A DNA stretch of 64,000 bases from Erwinia mallotivora (lineage in GTDB: Bacteria; Pseudomonadota; Gammaproteobacteria; Enterobacterales; Enterobacteriaceae): NCBI RefSeq assembly GCF_000590885.1, contig NZ_JFHN01000043.1, positions 28,518 to 92,517 of the forward strand. The letters are read 5' to 3'. Both the position numbers and the translations under genes were made by a program. The notes below the pieces were generated by a model that made no database searches, was not told the origin of the DNA, and saw only the letters and a list, made by a program, of their open reading frames with translations. This document shows positions 47,596 to 58,202 of the stretch, piece after piece. Each line of letters begins with the position of its first letter. Position 1 is the first letter of the stretch.

Positions 47596-48732
47596 TTAGC
47601 GGGTTAAATCGTCGAAAAACTTCTTCACGCCGTCAAAGAAGCTTTTTGAACGGGGGCTGTTTTTCTCACCGGCTGGCCCACCAAAACTCTCTTCCAGCTC
47701 ACGCAGCAGTGACTTCTGTTTGTCGCTCAGACTGACCGGCGTTTCCACCACCACGCGACACAACAAATCGCCCTGTGCGCCACCACGTACGGATTTCACG
47801 CCCTTGCCGCGCATACGGAACAACTTGCCGGTCTGGGTTTCGGAAGGCACTTTCAGCTTCACCCGACCGTCGAGGGTAGGCACTTCAATTTCACCGCCCA
47901 ATGCCGCCATCGCAAAGTTAATCGGCACTTCGCAGTACAGATTGTTCTCTTCACGTTCAAAGATAGGGTGCTTGCGCACTGAAACCTGAACGTAGAGATC
48001 GCCCGCAGGTGCCCCATGCTCACCCGCTTCACCCTCGCCACTCAGACGAATGCGATCGCCAGTGTCGACGCCCGCAGGAATTTTCACTGACAGCGTTTTG
48101 GATTTCTCCACGCGACCGTGCCCATGACATGCCGTGCAGGGATCCTTGATTACCGAGCCACGGCCATGACAGGTTGGACAAGCCTGTTGCACGGTAAAGA
48201 AGCCCTGACGCATCTGTACCTGACCCTGACCATGACAGGTCGGGCAGGTCTGCGGCTGAGTACCCGGTTTTGAACCGCTGCCGTGACATTTATCACACTC
48301 TTCCAGCGTAGGAATACGGATCTCTTTGGACACGCCGCGGACAGCTTCTTCAAGCGTCAGCTCCATGTTGTAGCGTAAATCGGCCCCGCGCGCGGCGCGC
48401 TGTTGACGGCGGCCTCCGCCAAAAATGTCACCGAACACGTCGCCAAAGATATCGCTGAAATCAGCTCCACCGCCGCCAAAACCGCCACCACCGCCCATGC
48501 CGCCCTGTTCAAAGGCTGCATGACCGTACTGATCGTAGGCCGCACGCTTTTGCGCATCGGTCAGGATCTCATAGGCTTCTTTAATCTCTTTAAATTTGGC
48601 TTCGGATTCTTTGTCACCTGGATTACGGTCAGGATGAAATTTCATCGCCAGGCGTTTGTAGGCCTTTTTGATTTCACGCTCTTCCGCTGAGCGGGAAACG
48701 CCCAAAATCTCGTAATAGTCTTTCTTCGCCAT
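47596..48732 (-). CDS. dnaJ: Chaperone protein DnaJ (Hsp40)
   Basis: Co-chaperone that delivers substrates to DnaK and stimulates its ATPase. The 378 residues (E. coli 376) have the J domain with HPD at about 33-35 ([11 protein letters not shown]), a Gly/Phe-rich linker, four CxxCxGxG zinc repeats ([32 protein letters not shown]), and the C-terminal substrate domains. Second gene of the heat-shock operon. Confidence 0.97.
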   Translation of the reverse strand: MAKKDYYEILGVSRSAEEREIKKAYKRLAMKFHPDRNPGDKESEAKFKEIKEAYEILTDAQKRAAYDQYGHAAFEQGGMGGGGGFGGGGADFSDIFGDVFGDIFGGGRRQQRAARGADLRYNMELTLEEAVRGVSKEIRIPTLEECDKCHGSGSKPGTQPQTCPTCHGQGQVQMRQGFFTVQQACPTCHGRGSVIKDPCTACHGHGRVEKSKTLSVKIPAGVDTGDRIRLSGEGEAGEHGAPAGDLYVQVSVRKHPIFEREENNLYCEVPINFAMAALGGEIEVPTLDGRVKLKVPSETQTGKLFRMRGKGVKSVRGGAQGDLLCRVVVETPVSLSDKQKSLLRELEESFGGPAGEKNSPRSKSFFDGVKKFFDDLTR

Positions 48733-48760
48733 TCTGGTGTCCTGCCCTTAACATACGTGA

Positions 48761-48788
48761 ACGGGCGTAGAGAAACTCCTACGCCCGT
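48761..48788 (-). repeat. dnaK-dnaJ intercistronic hairpin
   Basis: ACGGGCGTAG (48761-48770) and CTACGCCCGT (48779-48788) form a perfect 10-bp stem with an eight-base loop in the 105-base interval between dnaK and dnaJ. There is no adjoining T tract, so it more likely reduces or processes the dnaJ part of the message than terminates it. Confidence 0.6.
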
Positions 48789-48837
48789 GGGTTTAATCAG
48801 CGTTCTGTAACAGAGCGCCATGCCCTGTCAGGGGCGA

Positions 48838-50751
48838 TTATTTTTTGTTGTCTTTTACTTCTTCAAATTCAGCGTCGACAACATCGTCATCTTTCTTCGC
48901 AGAAGCATCGGTGGCATCAGCTGCGCCGCCAGCAGCCTGCTGCTGAGCAAACTCCATCAGCTTGCTGGATACCTGCATCAGCGCCTGCATTTTCGCTTCA
49001 ATTTCGGCTTTATCTTCACCTTTCAGCGCGGTATTCAGCTCGGTCAGGGCAGCCTCGATAGGTGCCTTGTCGTCTGCCGGCAGTTTGTCACCGGCTTCGT
49101 CCAGCTGCTTACGGGTGCTGTGCGACAGATGATCGGCCTGGTTACGGATCTGAACCAGCTCTTCGAACTTACGGTCAGATTCAGCATTGGCTTCTGCGTC
49201 ACGAACCATTTTTTCGATTTCATCGTCATTCAGACCAGAAGAAGCCTTGATGGTGATCTTCTGCTCTTTACCGCTGTTCTTATCTTTCGCAGAAACATGC
49301 AGGATACCATCGGCATCAATGTCAAAAGTGACTTCAATTTGTGGCATACCGCGAGGTGCCGCCTGGATACCGTCGAGGTTAAACTGGCCCAGAGATTTGT
49401 TGTCTGCCGCGCGCTTACGCTCACCCTGCACCACATGGATGGTCACCGCCGACTGATTGTCTTCCGCAGTCGAGAACACCTGGCTGTGCTTGGTTGGGAT
49501 GGTGGTGTTCTTGCTGATCAGCGAGGTCATCACGCCACCCATAGTTTCAATACCCAGCGAAAGCGGGGTGACATCCAGCAGCAGCACGTCCTTCACATCA
49601 CCGGCCAGTACGCCACCCTGCACCGCAGCACCAACGGCAACGGCTTCATCCGGGTTAACGTCTTTACGCGGCTCTTTGCCAAAGAATTCAGCAACTTTCG
49701 CCTGCACCATTGGCATACGAGTCTGACCACCTACCAGGATGACGTCATTGATGTCAGAAACTGACAGGCCCGCATCCTGCAACGCCACTTTCAGCGGCTC
49801 GATAGAACGGGTAACCAGATCTTCAACCAGAGACTCCAGCTTGGCGCGAGTCACTTTGATATTCAGGTGCTTAGGCCCTGTTGCATCGGCAGTAATGTAC
49901 GGCAGATTGACGTCGGTCTGCTGAGCGGAAGAAAGCTCGATTTTCGCTTTTTCTGCGGCTTCTTTCAGACGCTGCATCGCCAGCGGATCGTTGTGCAGAT
50001 CGATACCCTGATCTTTCTTAAATTCCGCAACCAGGTAGTTGATCATGCGGCTGTCGAAGTCTTCACCACCGAGATGAGTGTCGCCGTTGGTTGCCAGCAC
50101 TTCGAAGGTTTTCTCGCCGTCAACTTCGTCGATTTCGATAATAGAGATATCGAAAGTACCACCACCCAGATCGTAAACCGCGATGGTGCGGTTGCCCTGG
50201 CCTTTATCCATACCGTAAGCCAGTGCGGCAGCGGTCGGTTCGTTAATGATACGTTTGACATCCAGGCCGGCAATACGACCGGCATCTTTGGTTGCCTGAC
50301 GTTGCGCATCGTTAAAATAAGCCGGGACGGTAATAACCGCTTCAGTTACCGGCTCGCCCAGGTAATCTTCCGCCGTTTTCTTCATCTTTTTCAGCACTTC
50401 AGCGGAAATCTGCGGCGGTGCCATTTTCTGGCCCTTCACATCAATCCAGGCATCACCGTTGTCGGAACCCGCAATTTTATAAGGCATGATTTTGATATCA
50501 CGCTGGACTTCTTCATCCTGGAAGCGGCGACCAATCAGGCGCTTGATCGCAAACAGGGTATTCTGTGGGTTAGTCACGGCCTGACGTTTAGCAGGCTGAC
50601 CGACCAGTGTTTCACCATCCTGGGTGTAAGCAATAATGGAAGGCGTGGTACGATCGCCTTCAGCATTCTCCAGCACACGCGCCTTGCCACCATCCATGAT
50701 TGCTACACAAGAGTTAGTCGTACCCAGGTCAATACCAATAATCTTACCCAT
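48838..50751 (-). CDS. dnaK: Chaperone protein DnaK (Hsp70)
   Basis: ATP-dependent chaperone, also sequestering sigma-32. The 637 residues (E. coli 638) show the N-terminal nucleotide-binding domain ([43 protein letters not shown]), the linker [17 protein letters not shown], the beta-sandwich substrate domain, and the C-terminal lid ending in an Ala-rich region and [16 protein letters not shown]. Transcribed from a sigma-32 promoter. Confidence 0.98.
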   Translation of the reverse strand: MGKIIGIDLGTTNSCVAIMDGGKARVLENAEGDRTTPSIIAYTQDGETLVGQPAKRQAVTNPQNTLFAIKRLIGRRFQDEEVQRDIKIMPYKIAGSDNGDAWIDVKGQKMAPPQISAEVLKKMKKTAEDYLGEPVTEAVITVPAYFNDAQRQATKDAGRIAGLDVKRIINEPTAAALAYGMDKGQGNRTIAVYDLGGGTFDISIIEIDEVDGEKTFEVLATNGDTHLGGEDFDSRMINYLVAEFKKDQGIDLHNDPLAMQRLKEAAEKAKIELSSAQQTDVNLPYITADATGPKHLNIKVTRAKLESLVEDLVTRSIEPLKVALQDAGLSVSDINDVILVGGQTRMPMVQAKVAEFFGKEPRKDVNPDEAVAVGAAVQGGVLAGDVKDVLLLDVTPLSLGIETMGGVMTSLISKNTTIPTKHSQVFSTAEDNQSAVTIHVVQGERKRAADNKSLGQFNLDGIQAAPRGMPQIEVTFDIDADGILHVSAKDKNSGKEQKITIKASSGLNDDEIEKMVRDAEANAESDRKFEELVQIRNQADHLSHSTRKQLDEAGDKLPADDKAPIEAALTELNTALKGEDKAEIEAKMQALMQVSSKLMEFAQQQAAGGAADATDASAKKDDDVVDAEFEEVKDNKK

Positions 50752-50878
50752 CTGAACATCTCCTACTTAAATTCATTATCAATCAGGTTATGCACACTTA
50801 ATGCGGTCTGTTTTTGTCGTTTCAACTGCCGACACCGCGTTTTTTTTCCGGGTACATATCCTCGGATGCCAGATAAGA

Positions 50879-50908
50879 TGGGGCCATCATTAACAGCATC
50901 AAGGGGCG
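50879..50908 (-). promoter_or_regulatory. Heat-shock (sigma-32) promoter of dnaKJ
   Basis: On the minus strand CCCCTTGATG, a 13-base spacer and CCCCATCTTAT match the sigma-32 consensus (CTTGAAA, CCCCATnT) and the E. coli dnaK P1 closely. It implies a dnaK leader of about 120 nt. Confidence 0.9.
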
Positions 50909-51071
50909 GGATAAAAAAAATTTTGAATTTATCGCTCTCCAGATCATTGTTTACCGTCAGTTGGCTCATTATCATGCCGCGCACACTGACAAAGCAGGCC
51001 TGGTTCTTGCTGACGACCCGGTATGAAGTGTCTTAATTTTTGCCATTTATCTTTGATATTACGGAGAATTT

Positions 51072-51635
51072 ATGCATTCCAATACGCTGGCAAATCCGGG
51101 GCCTCTGGGGCTGATGGGGTTTGGCATGACCACGGTTTTACTGAATCTGCATAATGCAGGTTTTTTTCCGCTGACCGCCGCCATCCTGAGTATGGGAATA
51201 TTTTTTGGCGGCCTGGCACAAATTATTGCGGGCCTGCTGGAATATAAGAAAGGCAACACTTTTGGCCTGACGGCTTTTATCTCTTATGGCTGTTTCTGGC
51301 TGAGCCTGGTGGGGATTATCGTACTGCCTGAAATGGGACTGGCACAACCCACGGATGCCAGTATGCTCGGCGTCTATCTGGCGCTGTGGGGTATCTTCAC
51401 CCTGTTTATGTTCTTCGGCACACTCAAAGCAAACCGTGCATTGCAATTTGTTTTTGCCAGCCTGACCGTGCTGTTCTTCCTGTTGGCCTGGGGCAATATC
51501 GCGGGTAATCACAGCGTCGTGATCTTTGCCGGTTTCGAGGGAATTATCTGCGGTGCCAGCGCCATTTATCTGGCTATGGCTGAAGTGATTAACGAACAAC
51601 TGGGACGCCGGGTGTTGCCAACCGGTGAAAGATAA
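51072..51635 (+). CDS. satP: Acetate/succinate:H+ symporter SatP (YaaH)
   Basis: Inner-membrane acetate uptake permease of the AceTr (GPR1/FUN34/YaaH) family. The 187 residues (E. coli 188) include the family motif [14 protein letters not shown] at the N-terminus and six hydrophobic segments. The start has ACGGAGAA upstream. It is divergent from dnaK and followed by a strong two-way terminator. Confidence 0.94.
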   Translation: MHSNTLANPGPLGLMGFGMTTVLLNLHNAGFFPLTAAILSMGIFFGGLAQIIAGLLEYKKGNTFGLTAFISYGCFWLSLVGIIVLPEMGLAQPTDASMLGVYLALWGIFTLFMFFGTLKANRALQFVFASLTVLFFLLAWGNIAGNHSVVIFAGFEGIICGASAIYLAMAEVINEQLGRRVLPTGER

Positions 51636-51670
51636 CAGCGCTCCCGCGCTTAACCACCGCAGGAAGGTTT

Positions 51671-51717
51671 AAAGCAGTCCCGGACTTTTCAACGTCGATG
51701 CTGTCCGGGACTGCTTT
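51671..51717. terminator. Bidirectional terminator between satP and the MHS transporter
   Basis: AAAGCAGTCCCGGAC (51671-51685) and GTCCGGGACTGCTTT (51703-51717) form a perfect 15-bp stem with A and T flanks. Confidence 0.92.
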
Positions 51718-51721
51718 TTGT

Positions 51722-53002
51722 TTATACCGTAACCGCAACGTCGCGCTTCAGCCAGATCCCCAGCAGCACACCCAGCGCAGAGAGCGTCAGGACATAAAAA
51801 GCCGGTGCCAGTGGCGTTATCGCCATAATTAATGTGACCAGAATCGGCGTTAAGCCGCCAAAGATGGCATAGGCGAGATTGTAGGAAAATGAGATCCCGG
51901 TGAAACGCACCTGAGCCGGAAAAGCACGCACCATCACATAAGGCACTGCCCCGACCACACCGACGCTGAATCCCACCAACCCATAGCAGGCCATCAGCCT
52001 CTGCGGATGTTCACCCACCGTGCGATAAAATATCCAGCTGCATACGGCCAGAAACAGGCTACCGAAAATAAAGGTTTTACTGGCACCAAAACGATCGGCG
52101 GCCAGTCCTGCGCAGATACAACCGGCGATCAAGGTGACCGTCGCCAGACTGTTAGCCTGAAGAGCCTGCGTGGTGGCGATACCATACACTTTTTGCAACC
52201 AGACGGGCGTCATCAGGATCACCACCACAATGCCAGCGGATAACAGCCAGGTCAGCAGCATAGAGATAGCAACGGCTCTTTTATGGTTGAGCACTACCGC
52301 TTTCAACGGCAGTTCAGCAGCCAGCGCTTTGCGTGCCGCCAGTTCTGTAAAGACCGGTGTTTCCTGTAGCCAGCGCCGCAACCAGAGGGCCAGCAGACCA
52401 AAAGCGCCGCCCAGTAAAAAGGGAATGCGCCATGCGCCTTCGGCCACGCCGGTCGGGCCAAAAGTTTTATTGATTAAGGTTGCCACCACCGACCCCAGTA
52501 AAATGCCGACGGTCAGCCCTGCCGTTAAGGTTCCGCAGGCGAAGCCGGTTCGGTTCTCCGGCACATGTTCGGCAACAAAAACCCAGGCACCCGGCACTTC
52601 CCCCCCCACCGCTGCACCCTGCAACATGCGTAACAGCAGCAGCAAAACCGGTGCGGCCACCCCCAGCGTGGCGTAATCGGGCAGTAACCCCATCGCCAGC
52701 GTAGGCAACGCCATTAACAGAATGCTCAGGCTGAACATCTTCTTACGCCCTTTGCTGTCGCCGAAATGCGCCATGATAATTCCACCCAATGGACGGGCAA
52801 GATAACCGGCCGCAAAGATCGCAAAAGTCTGTAACTGGCGCAGCCAGTCGGGAATACCCGCAGGAAAGAACAGATCGCCAATTACCGCAGCAAAGAAGAC
52901 AAAAATAATAAAATCGTAGAACTCAAGCGCGCCACCCAGCGCGGCCAGAGAGAGGGTTTTATAATCCTGCCGGGTTAACCGACTCGCAGGGGTTGGACGC
53001 AT
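51722..53002 (-). CDS. MFS transporter, metabolite:H+ symporter (MHS) family
   Basis: Predicted inner-membrane proton symporter with twelve helices and about 426 residues. MHS marks are LGGALEFYDFIIFVFFAAVIGDLFFP in helix 1, the helix 2-3 segment AGYLARPLGGIIMAHFGDSKGRKKMF, and RMLQGAAVGGEVPGAWVFVAEHVP in helix 4-5. Relatives carry organic acids, shikimate or betaine, but the substrate cannot be read. ATG 53002 (MRPTPASRLTRQDYKTL) is preferred; one at 53044 would add 14 residues, and neither has a strong ribosome site. It sits between satP and mog, where E. coli has no such gene. Confidence 0.85.
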   Translation of the reverse strand: MRPTPASRLTRQDYKTLSLAALGGALEFYDFIIFVFFAAVIGDLFFPAGIPDWLRQLQTFAIFAAGYLARPLGGIIMAHFGDSKGRKKMFSLSILLMALPTLAMGLLPDYATLGVAAPVLLLLLRMLQGAAVGGEVPGAWVFVAEHVPENRTGFACGTLTAGLTVGILLGSVVATLINKTFGPTGVAEGAWRIPFLLGGAFGLLALWLRRWLQETPVFTELAARKALAAELPLKAVVLNHKRAVAISMLLTWLLSAGIVVVILMTPVWLQKVYGIATTQALQANSLATVTLIAGCICAGLAADRFGASKTFIFGSLFLAVCSWIFYRTVGEHPQRLMACYGLVGFSVGVVGAVPYVMVRAFPAQVRFTGISFSYNLAYAIFGGLTPILVTLIMAITPLAPAFYVLTLSALGVLLGIWLKRDVAVTV

Positions 53003-53226
53003 AATTTTCAGGCCAGTTCGCAAATGAAAAGGAGAAAATATCATAAGAAAACAGGCAGCGTTATCTGCTGGAGCGGAATATTCAGCCGACGACAGGTGAC
53101 TGAATCACTGTTTCTTTTTTCTTTGCACAGTTAAATCGACGCCGGTCCGACCTGTAAAAGAGTGGCAACAGCATTTAATCTGCCGCCAGAGCAGAGAATG
53201 GGAGGTTATATCTGAGGCGGCGCTTT

Positions 53227-53814
53227 CTAACTTTCTGAATGACGTCTGGCGCTTTTGGGGCGAAATGCGGCGACCACTTCGTTATGCGTCTCCACGTAAG
53301 GCCCATCCAACAGCTGTATACAGTAGGGAATGCTGGCAAAAATGCCCTGCACATGCACCTTACCGCCATCATCTTTCAGCCCTTCCAGCGTCTCTTTTAT
53401 CGACTTCGGCTGCCCCGGCAGATTCACCACCAGCGACTGCTTACGGATCACCCCAACCTGACGGGAGAGAATCGCCGTCGGCACAAAGTTGAGGCTAATC
53501 TGTCGCATCTGCTCACCAAAACCCGGCATCTCACGGTCGGCTATAGCTATCGTCGCATCCGGAGTGACATCACGTCGGGATGGACCGGTTCCTCCGGTCG
53601 TCAGCACCAGGTGGCAGAACAGCTCATCCACCAGTTCACAGATTGCCTGTTCAATCATCGGTTGCTCATCCGGCACCAGACGCTTTTCAATCACAAACGG
53701 TGAAGCCAGCGCCTGAATCAGCCACGTTTCCAGGGCAGGCAAACCTGCGTCCTGATAGATGCCATTCGCGGCGCGATCGGAAACGGAAACTAACCCTATT
53801 CGTAATGTGTTCAT
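53227..53814 (-). CDS. mog: Molybdopterin adenylyltransferase Mog
   Basis: Adenylates molybdopterin before molybdate insertion by MoeA. The start at 53814 (MNTLRIGLVSVSDRA) gives 195 residues, the E. coli length; a preceding ATG (53817) would add one Met, and longer starts are not conserved. The MoCF motif TTGGTGPSRRDVTPDAT and the GQPKSIKETLEGL segment are intact. Confidence 0.95.
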   Translation of the reverse strand: MNTLRIGLVSVSDRAANGIYQDAGLPALETWLIQALASPFVIEKRLVPDEQPMIEQAICELVDELFCHLVLTTGGTGPSRRDVTPDATIAIADREMPGFGEQMRQISLNFVPTAILSRQVGVIRKQSLVVNLPGQPKSIKETLEGLKDDGGKVHVQGIFASIPYCIQLLDGPYVETHNEVVAAFRPKSARRHSES

Positions 53815-53949
53815 CATATCATCGCTGTGGTAGTGGCCACCGCTGGCTGGCGGGTGCGGGGGGATTAGGGGATAAAAGAAGCATAAACATTGCAATGCGG
53901 GATGTACAGCGAGGGGATGAGTGGCCGGTTGACCCGGCCACATTGCGGA

Positions 53950-54903
53950 TTACAGCAGATCAGCGATCATTTTATCCAGTTTGCCCTGGTCGATGGCAAA
54001 GTTACGGATACCCTGAGCCAGTTTGTCCACCGCCATCGGATCCTGGTTGTGCTGCCAGAGGAACTCGGACTCGGTCATTTTTGCCGGACGCGCTTTTACT
54101 TCACCAGACCAGGAGAGTTTACGCTCCAGGGCACCTTCGCTCTCCGCCAGTTCTTTCAGCAGGCCAGGAGAGATAGTCAGATGATCGCAACCTGCCAGCT
54201 CAATGATTTCACCCACGTTGCGGAAGCTGGCTCCCATGACCACCGTCTCGTAACCGTGCTGCTTGTAGTATTTGTAGATTTCAGAAACGGATACCACGCC
54301 CGGATCTTCGTGCGGGGCGTACTCTTTCTTGTCAGTATTGGCTTTGTACCAGTCCAGAATACGACCCACAAACGGGGAGATCAGATAAACACCCGCTTCG
54401 GCACAGGCGCGAGCCTGGGCAAAGGAGAACAGCAGCGTCAGGTTACAGTTAATGCCTTCTTTTTCCAGCTGCTCTGCCGCACGAATGCCCTGCCAGGTGG
54501 AAGCCAGTTTAATCAGAATACGATCATTGCTGACGCCAGCATCGTTATACAGCTTAATCAGCGAACGTGCTTTATTAATGCTGCCTTCGGTGTCGTAAGA
54601 GAGACGGGCATCCACTTCAGTAGAGATACGACCAGGCACCAGCTTGAGAATTTCCAGACCGATGTTTACCGCCAGTTTGTCGGCCGCATACTGAATCTGC
54701 TCTTCCTTGTTGCTGCTCTGGTTACGTGCCCAGGCAACCGCTTCGTCAATCAGCTTACGGTATTCCGGGATCTGAGCGGCGCTAAGAATCAAAGAGGGAT
54801 TAGTGGTGGCATCTTGAGGCTGGTACAGCTTCATTGCGGCAATATCGCCGGTATCGGCAACAACGGTAGTGAGTTGACGCAGGGAAGTCAGTTTGTCCGT
54901 CAT
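53950..54903 (-). CDS. talB: Transaldolase B
   Basis: Non-oxidative pentose phosphate enzyme exchanging a three-carbon unit between ketose and aldose phosphates. The start at 54903 ([10 protein letters not shown]) gives 317 residues as in E. coli. The Schiff-base lysine is in RILIKLAST (residue 132), and [10 protein letters not shown] and [14 protein letters not shown] are intact. Precedes mog on the same strand, as in E. coli. Confidence 0.97.
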   Translation of the reverse strand: MTDKLTSLRQLTTVVADTGDIAAMKLYQPQDATTNPSLILSAAQIPEYRKLIDEAVAWARNQSSNKEEQIQYAADKLAVNIGLEILKLVPGRISTEVDARLSYDTEGSINKARSLIKLYNDAGVSNDRILIKLASTWQGIRAAEQLEKEGINCNLTLLFSFAQARACAEAGVYLISPFVGRILDWYKANTDKKEYAPHEDPGVVSVSEIYKYYKQHGYETVVMGASFRNVGEIIELAGCDHLTISPGLLKELAESEGALERKLSWSGEVKARPAKMTESEFLWQHNQDPMAVDKLAQGIRNFAIDQGKLDKMIADLL

Positions 54904-55157
54904 GGTTGTCATTCTCATCAGCTAGAGTTATCGGGTTCTGGAAAATCTCTGCCACGGATGATATCACGCACCATCTGCCATGCAAGGTAAGCTTGCCGCC
55001 AGGCCACTGAGAGCTAAATTGTGCAGTTATACCCGTCCTGAAAGACGGGAATAAGTTCCGGCAATGGCAGTAATCAGCCGCATCAGCACACTTTTTTTGC
55101 TACATTACCGCCCTGCCCACTTTTGCCTTCTCTGGCGTAATTATTCAGGAGCCTGTT

Positions 55158-55934
55158 ATGTTGCTAGTTATTTCTCCGGCAAAAACGCTGGATTTCGAAA
55201 GCGAGCTGGCCACCCAACGCTTTACCCAGCCCGCCCTGCTGGATGACGCCAGAAAACTGATTGAAATCGCACGTAAACTGACGCCAGCCCAGGTGGGTAA
55301 ACTGATGAGTATCAGCGACAAACTGGCCGATTTAAACGTTGGCCGTTTCCAGAACTGGCAGCCCCCTTTCACTCCTGATAATGCACGCCAGGCCATTCTG
55401 GCCTTTAAAGGTGATGTCTACACCGGCCTGCAGGCGGAAACTTTCAAAGAAAAGGATTTTGACTTTGCCCAGCAGCATCTGCTTATGCTCTCTGGCCTGT
55501 ATGGCCTGCTGCGCCCACTGGATCTGATGCAACCCTATCGTCTGGAGATGGGCATTAAACTGGCGAATCCGGCAGGAAAAGATCTTTACAGCTTCTGGGG
55601 TGAACGGCTGACCGAGGGGCTGAATGCGGCTCTGGCTGAGCAGGGCGACGATATTCTGATTAACCTGGCCTCAGATGAGTATTTTAAAGCCGTCCAGCCG
55701 AAGAAGTTACAGGGCCGCATTATCAAACCAGTGTTCCTCGACGAGAAAAATGGCAGCTGGAAGGTGATCAGCTTTCACGCCAAGAAAGCACGTGGTCTGA
55801 TGAGCCGTTACATTATCGAAAACCGCCTCACTAAACCTGCGCAACTGAAAAAGTTTGCGGTGCAGGGCTACGCTTTTGCCGCTGAAGAAAGCAGTGAGGA
55901 TGAACTGGTATTTAAACGCCCGGAGATGAAATAA
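55158..55934 (+). CDS. yaaA: Peroxide stress resistance protein YaaA (DUF328/UPF0246)
   Basis: Lowers free intracellular iron during hydrogen peroxide stress; it has DNA-binding ability and a distinctive fold. The 258 residues equal E. coli YaaA, with the conserved ISPAKTL start, [41 protein letters not shown] and [11 protein letters not shown]. Behind an AGGAG site. In E. coli this gene is OxyR-regulated; no OxyR site was resolved here. Confidence 0.95.
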   Translation: MLLVISPAKTLDFESELATQRFTQPALLDDARKLIEIARKLTPAQVGKLMSISDKLADLNVGRFQNWQPPFTPDNARQAILAFKGDVYTGLQAETFKEKDFDFAQQHLLMLSGLYGLLRPLDLMQPYRLEMGIKLANPAGKDLYSFWGERLTEGLNAALAEQGDDILINLASDEYFKAVQPKKLQGRIIKPVFLDEKNGSWKVISFHAKKARGLMSRYIIENRLTKPAQLKKFAVQGYAFAAEESSEDELVFKRPEMK

Positions 55935-55944
55935 ATTTGACGTG

Positions 55945-55972
55945 GAAAAAGCCCTGACCAGAAAGTCAGGGC
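55945..55972 (-). terminator. Terminator of the thr operon
   Basis: On the minus strand GCCCTGAC-TTTCTG-GTCAGGGC followed by TTTTT, nine bases after thrC; also a possible stop for yaaA from the other side. Confidence 0.88.
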
Positions 55973-55980
55973 CGAAGGGA

Positions 55981-57267
55981 TTATTTTTTCAGCAAAAACG
56001 CCCGCAGTTCTGCAAAATCTGCCGCCATATTTTGCGACAGCAACGGCAACGCCGCCCGCTCAGCTAACGCCTCTGGCAAAGGCAGCGATTGTCCGAGAAT
56101 CGCTTCCACGCTCTCTTTAAACTTCGCCGGATGCGCCGTGCCGAGGAACAGCCCAAACTCCCCTTCCTGCAACTGGTCGCGCAGCAAACGATAAGCGATA
56201 GCGGCATGAGGCTCAGAAATATACCCCAGATCCGCCAGCTCGCGCATGGTTGCCTCGGTGGTTTTATCATCCACCGCGCCATAGCCAAGGTCGTTCAGAC
56301 GCCAGGTTTTACGGCGGAAAATCTCTTCAACACGCGGCCAGTTGTTCGGCTGGCTGACGTCCATTGCGTTTGACAGCGTGGCAACGGTCGCCGCTGGCTG
56401 CCATTCTCCACCTGACAGAAAGCGCGGAACGGTGTCGTTAGCATTGGTCGCAGCGATGAAGCGTTTCACCGGCAGACCGAGAGTTTTCGCTAACAGACCT
56501 GCCGTCAGATCGCCAAAGTTACCGCTGGGTACGGAGATTACCAGCTGATTACGTTTTTCCTGTGGCAGCTGCGCCACGGCTTCGAAGTAGTAGCAGATCT
56601 GTGCCAGTAAACGGCTGATATTGATCGAATTAGCGGAATTAAGACCAATGGCTTTTTTCAGCGGCTCATCATCAAAAGCCTGTTTAACCAGTGCCTGACA
56701 GGCATCAAAATCGCCATCAACAGCGATGGTCTGGATATTTCCACCCAACGTACAGAACAGCTTTTCCTGCAACGGGCTGATTTTTCCCTGAGGATAGAGA
56801 ATAACCACCCGCACGTTCTCCATGCCGTAAAAGGCATGCGCTACGGCTGCCCCGGTATCACCAGAGGTGGCGGTCAGAATAGTGATTTTCTCATCGGCAC
56901 CGCTGACATACGACAGCATCTGCGCCATAAAGCGGCCGCCGAAATCTTTAAATGCCAGCGTCGGGCCGTGGAACAGCTCCAGCGAGGAGATATCGTCAGT
57001 GACTTTCACCACCGGGGCCGGAAAGGCAAACGCACTTTTCAGGCGCTCATGCAGCTGATGTGGCGCAATTTCGTCGCCGATAAAAGCAGACAGAATTTTG
57101 CAGCTGCGGCTGACAAAATCCATTTCGAGCATCTCATCAATATCGGTCAGCTCAAATTCTGGCAGCTCAAGCGGGAAAAACAGCCCCTGCTGTTTACCCA
57201 GACCCTGTTTAACCGCCTGTGAGAAGCTCACCTGCTCGTTATGATCCTTAAGATTATACAGTTTCAT
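55981..57267 (-). CDS. thrC: Threonine synthase
   Basis: PLP-dependent conversion of O-phosphohomoserine to threonine. The 428 residues equal E. coli ThrC. The PLP lysine is in HGPTLAFKDFGGRFMAQ, the phosphate-binding region in TATSGDTGAAVAHAF, and SGNFGDLTAG is conserved. Three bases after thrB in the thrABC operon. Confidence 0.97.
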   Translation of the reverse strand: MKLYNLKDHNEQVSFSQAVKQGLGKQQGLFFPLELPEFELTDIDEMLEMDFVSRSCKILSAFIGDEIAPHQLHERLKSAFAFPAPVVKVTDDISSLELFHGPTLAFKDFGGRFMAQMLSYVSGADEKITILTATSGDTGAAVAHAFYGMENVRVVILYPQGKISPLQEKLFCTLGGNIQTIAVDGDFDACQALVKQAFDDEPLKKAIGLNSANSINISRLLAQICYYFEAVAQLPQEKRNQLVISVPSGNFGDLTAGLLAKTLGLPVKRFIAATNANDTVPRFLSGGEWQPAATVATLSNAMDVSQPNNWPRVEEIFRRKTWRLNDLGYGAVDDKTTEATMRELADLGYISEPHAAIAYRLLRDQLQEGEFGLFLGTAHPAKFKESVEAILGQSLPLPEALAERAALPLLSQNMAADFAELRAFLLKK

Positions 57268-57270
57268 ACG

Positions 57271-58200
57271 TTATCCCAGTTTACGTGCGCCTGCCGTGTC
57301 AATGCGGCAAATATGAACGAAGCCTTCATCGTTTTGCAGATAGTGCTGGCGCAGCCAGTCTGCCATACGTTCAGCCGTCTGCGGACAATCAGAGACGGCA
57401 AACAGTGTCGGGCCAGAGCCAGAAATTCCACAGGCCAACGCACCAATATCTTTCAGCCCCTGACGGGCTTGCGCGAATCCCGGTAAAAGCTTAGTGCGAT
57501 ATGGCTCAGCAATCACATCCTGCATCAGCTTCGCCGCCAGCTGCGGCTGTTGTGTGTGGCAGGCATGAATAAATCCGCCCAGATAGCGGCCATGCCGGAT
57601 GATATCTTCTTTACGGTATTGCGCAGGCAGAATCGCCCGGGCCTCCGCCGTGGAAACTTTGATTCCGGGATAGGCCATCACCCACAGCCACTGGTCGAAT
57701 GCCGGTACTGACTGACTGATGATGCCGTTTTCTTCCACCATCAGCTGAATACCGCCAAGGAAGCAGGGCGCAACATTATCATAATGCACACTGCCGGAAA
57801 TACGCCCCTCCAGCTCGCCCATCAGCGCCAGTAGCCGGGTGTCATCGAGAGGTTTGCCGCAGTATTCGTTCATTGCCATCAGTGCGGCCACCACCGAGCA
57901 GGCGCTGGAGCCCAACCCGGAACCAATCGGCATATTCTTTTCCAGCGTCATCGCCACCGGAACACGTTGACCCGTCACCTCACAAAAACGATCCCAGCAC
58001 TGCCAGACGATGTTCTCCTGCGGGCTGGCTGGCAGCTTACTGACAAAGCGCCCCTCGTTACGCAGGCTGAATTCAGCGGCGGCTTCGACGGTGACGCAGT
58101 CACCGAGTAAAGTACCGTCTACCGGCGACACCGCCGCACCCAGCACATCAAAGCCTACGCTGACGTTGCCAATTGAGGCAGGGGCATAAATTTTGACCAT
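57271..58200 (-). CDS. thrB: Homoserine kinase
   Basis: GHMP-family kinase phosphorylating homoserine. The start at 58200 ([18 protein letters not shown]) gives 309 residues (E. coli 310); an in-frame start inside thrA is less likely. The ATP-binding motif [19 protein letters not shown] and the C-terminal [12 protein letters not shown] are intact. Two bases after thrA. Confidence 0.97.
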   Translation of the reverse strand: MVKIYAPASIGNVSVGFDVLGAAVSPVDGTLLGDCVTVEAAAEFSLRNEGRFVSKLPASPQENIVWQCWDRFCEVTGQRVPVAMTLEKNMPIGSGLGSSACSVVAALMAMNEYCGKPLDDTRLLALMGELEGRISGSVHYDNVAPCFLGGIQLMVEENGIISQSVPAFDQWLWVMAYPGIKVSTAEARAILPAQYRKEDIIRHGRYLGGFIHACHTQQPQLAAKLMQDVIAEPYRTKLLPGFAQARQGLKDIGALACGISGSGPTLFAVSDCPQTAERMADWLRQHYLQNDEGFVHICRIDTAGARKLG

Positions 58201-58202
58201 TA

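Noticed and set aside
48820..49764. 314-codon frame antisense to the dnaK 3' half
   Set aside because: Phe/Arg-rich translation typical of antisense frames; no ribosome site.
49867..51036. 389-codon frame antisense to dnaK and its promoter
   Set aside because: Mirror of the highly biased dnaK codons; it crosses the sigma-32 promoter and matches no family I know.
53890..54990. 366-codon frame antisense to talB
   Set aside because: Shadow of a highly expressed gene; no start context or protein family.
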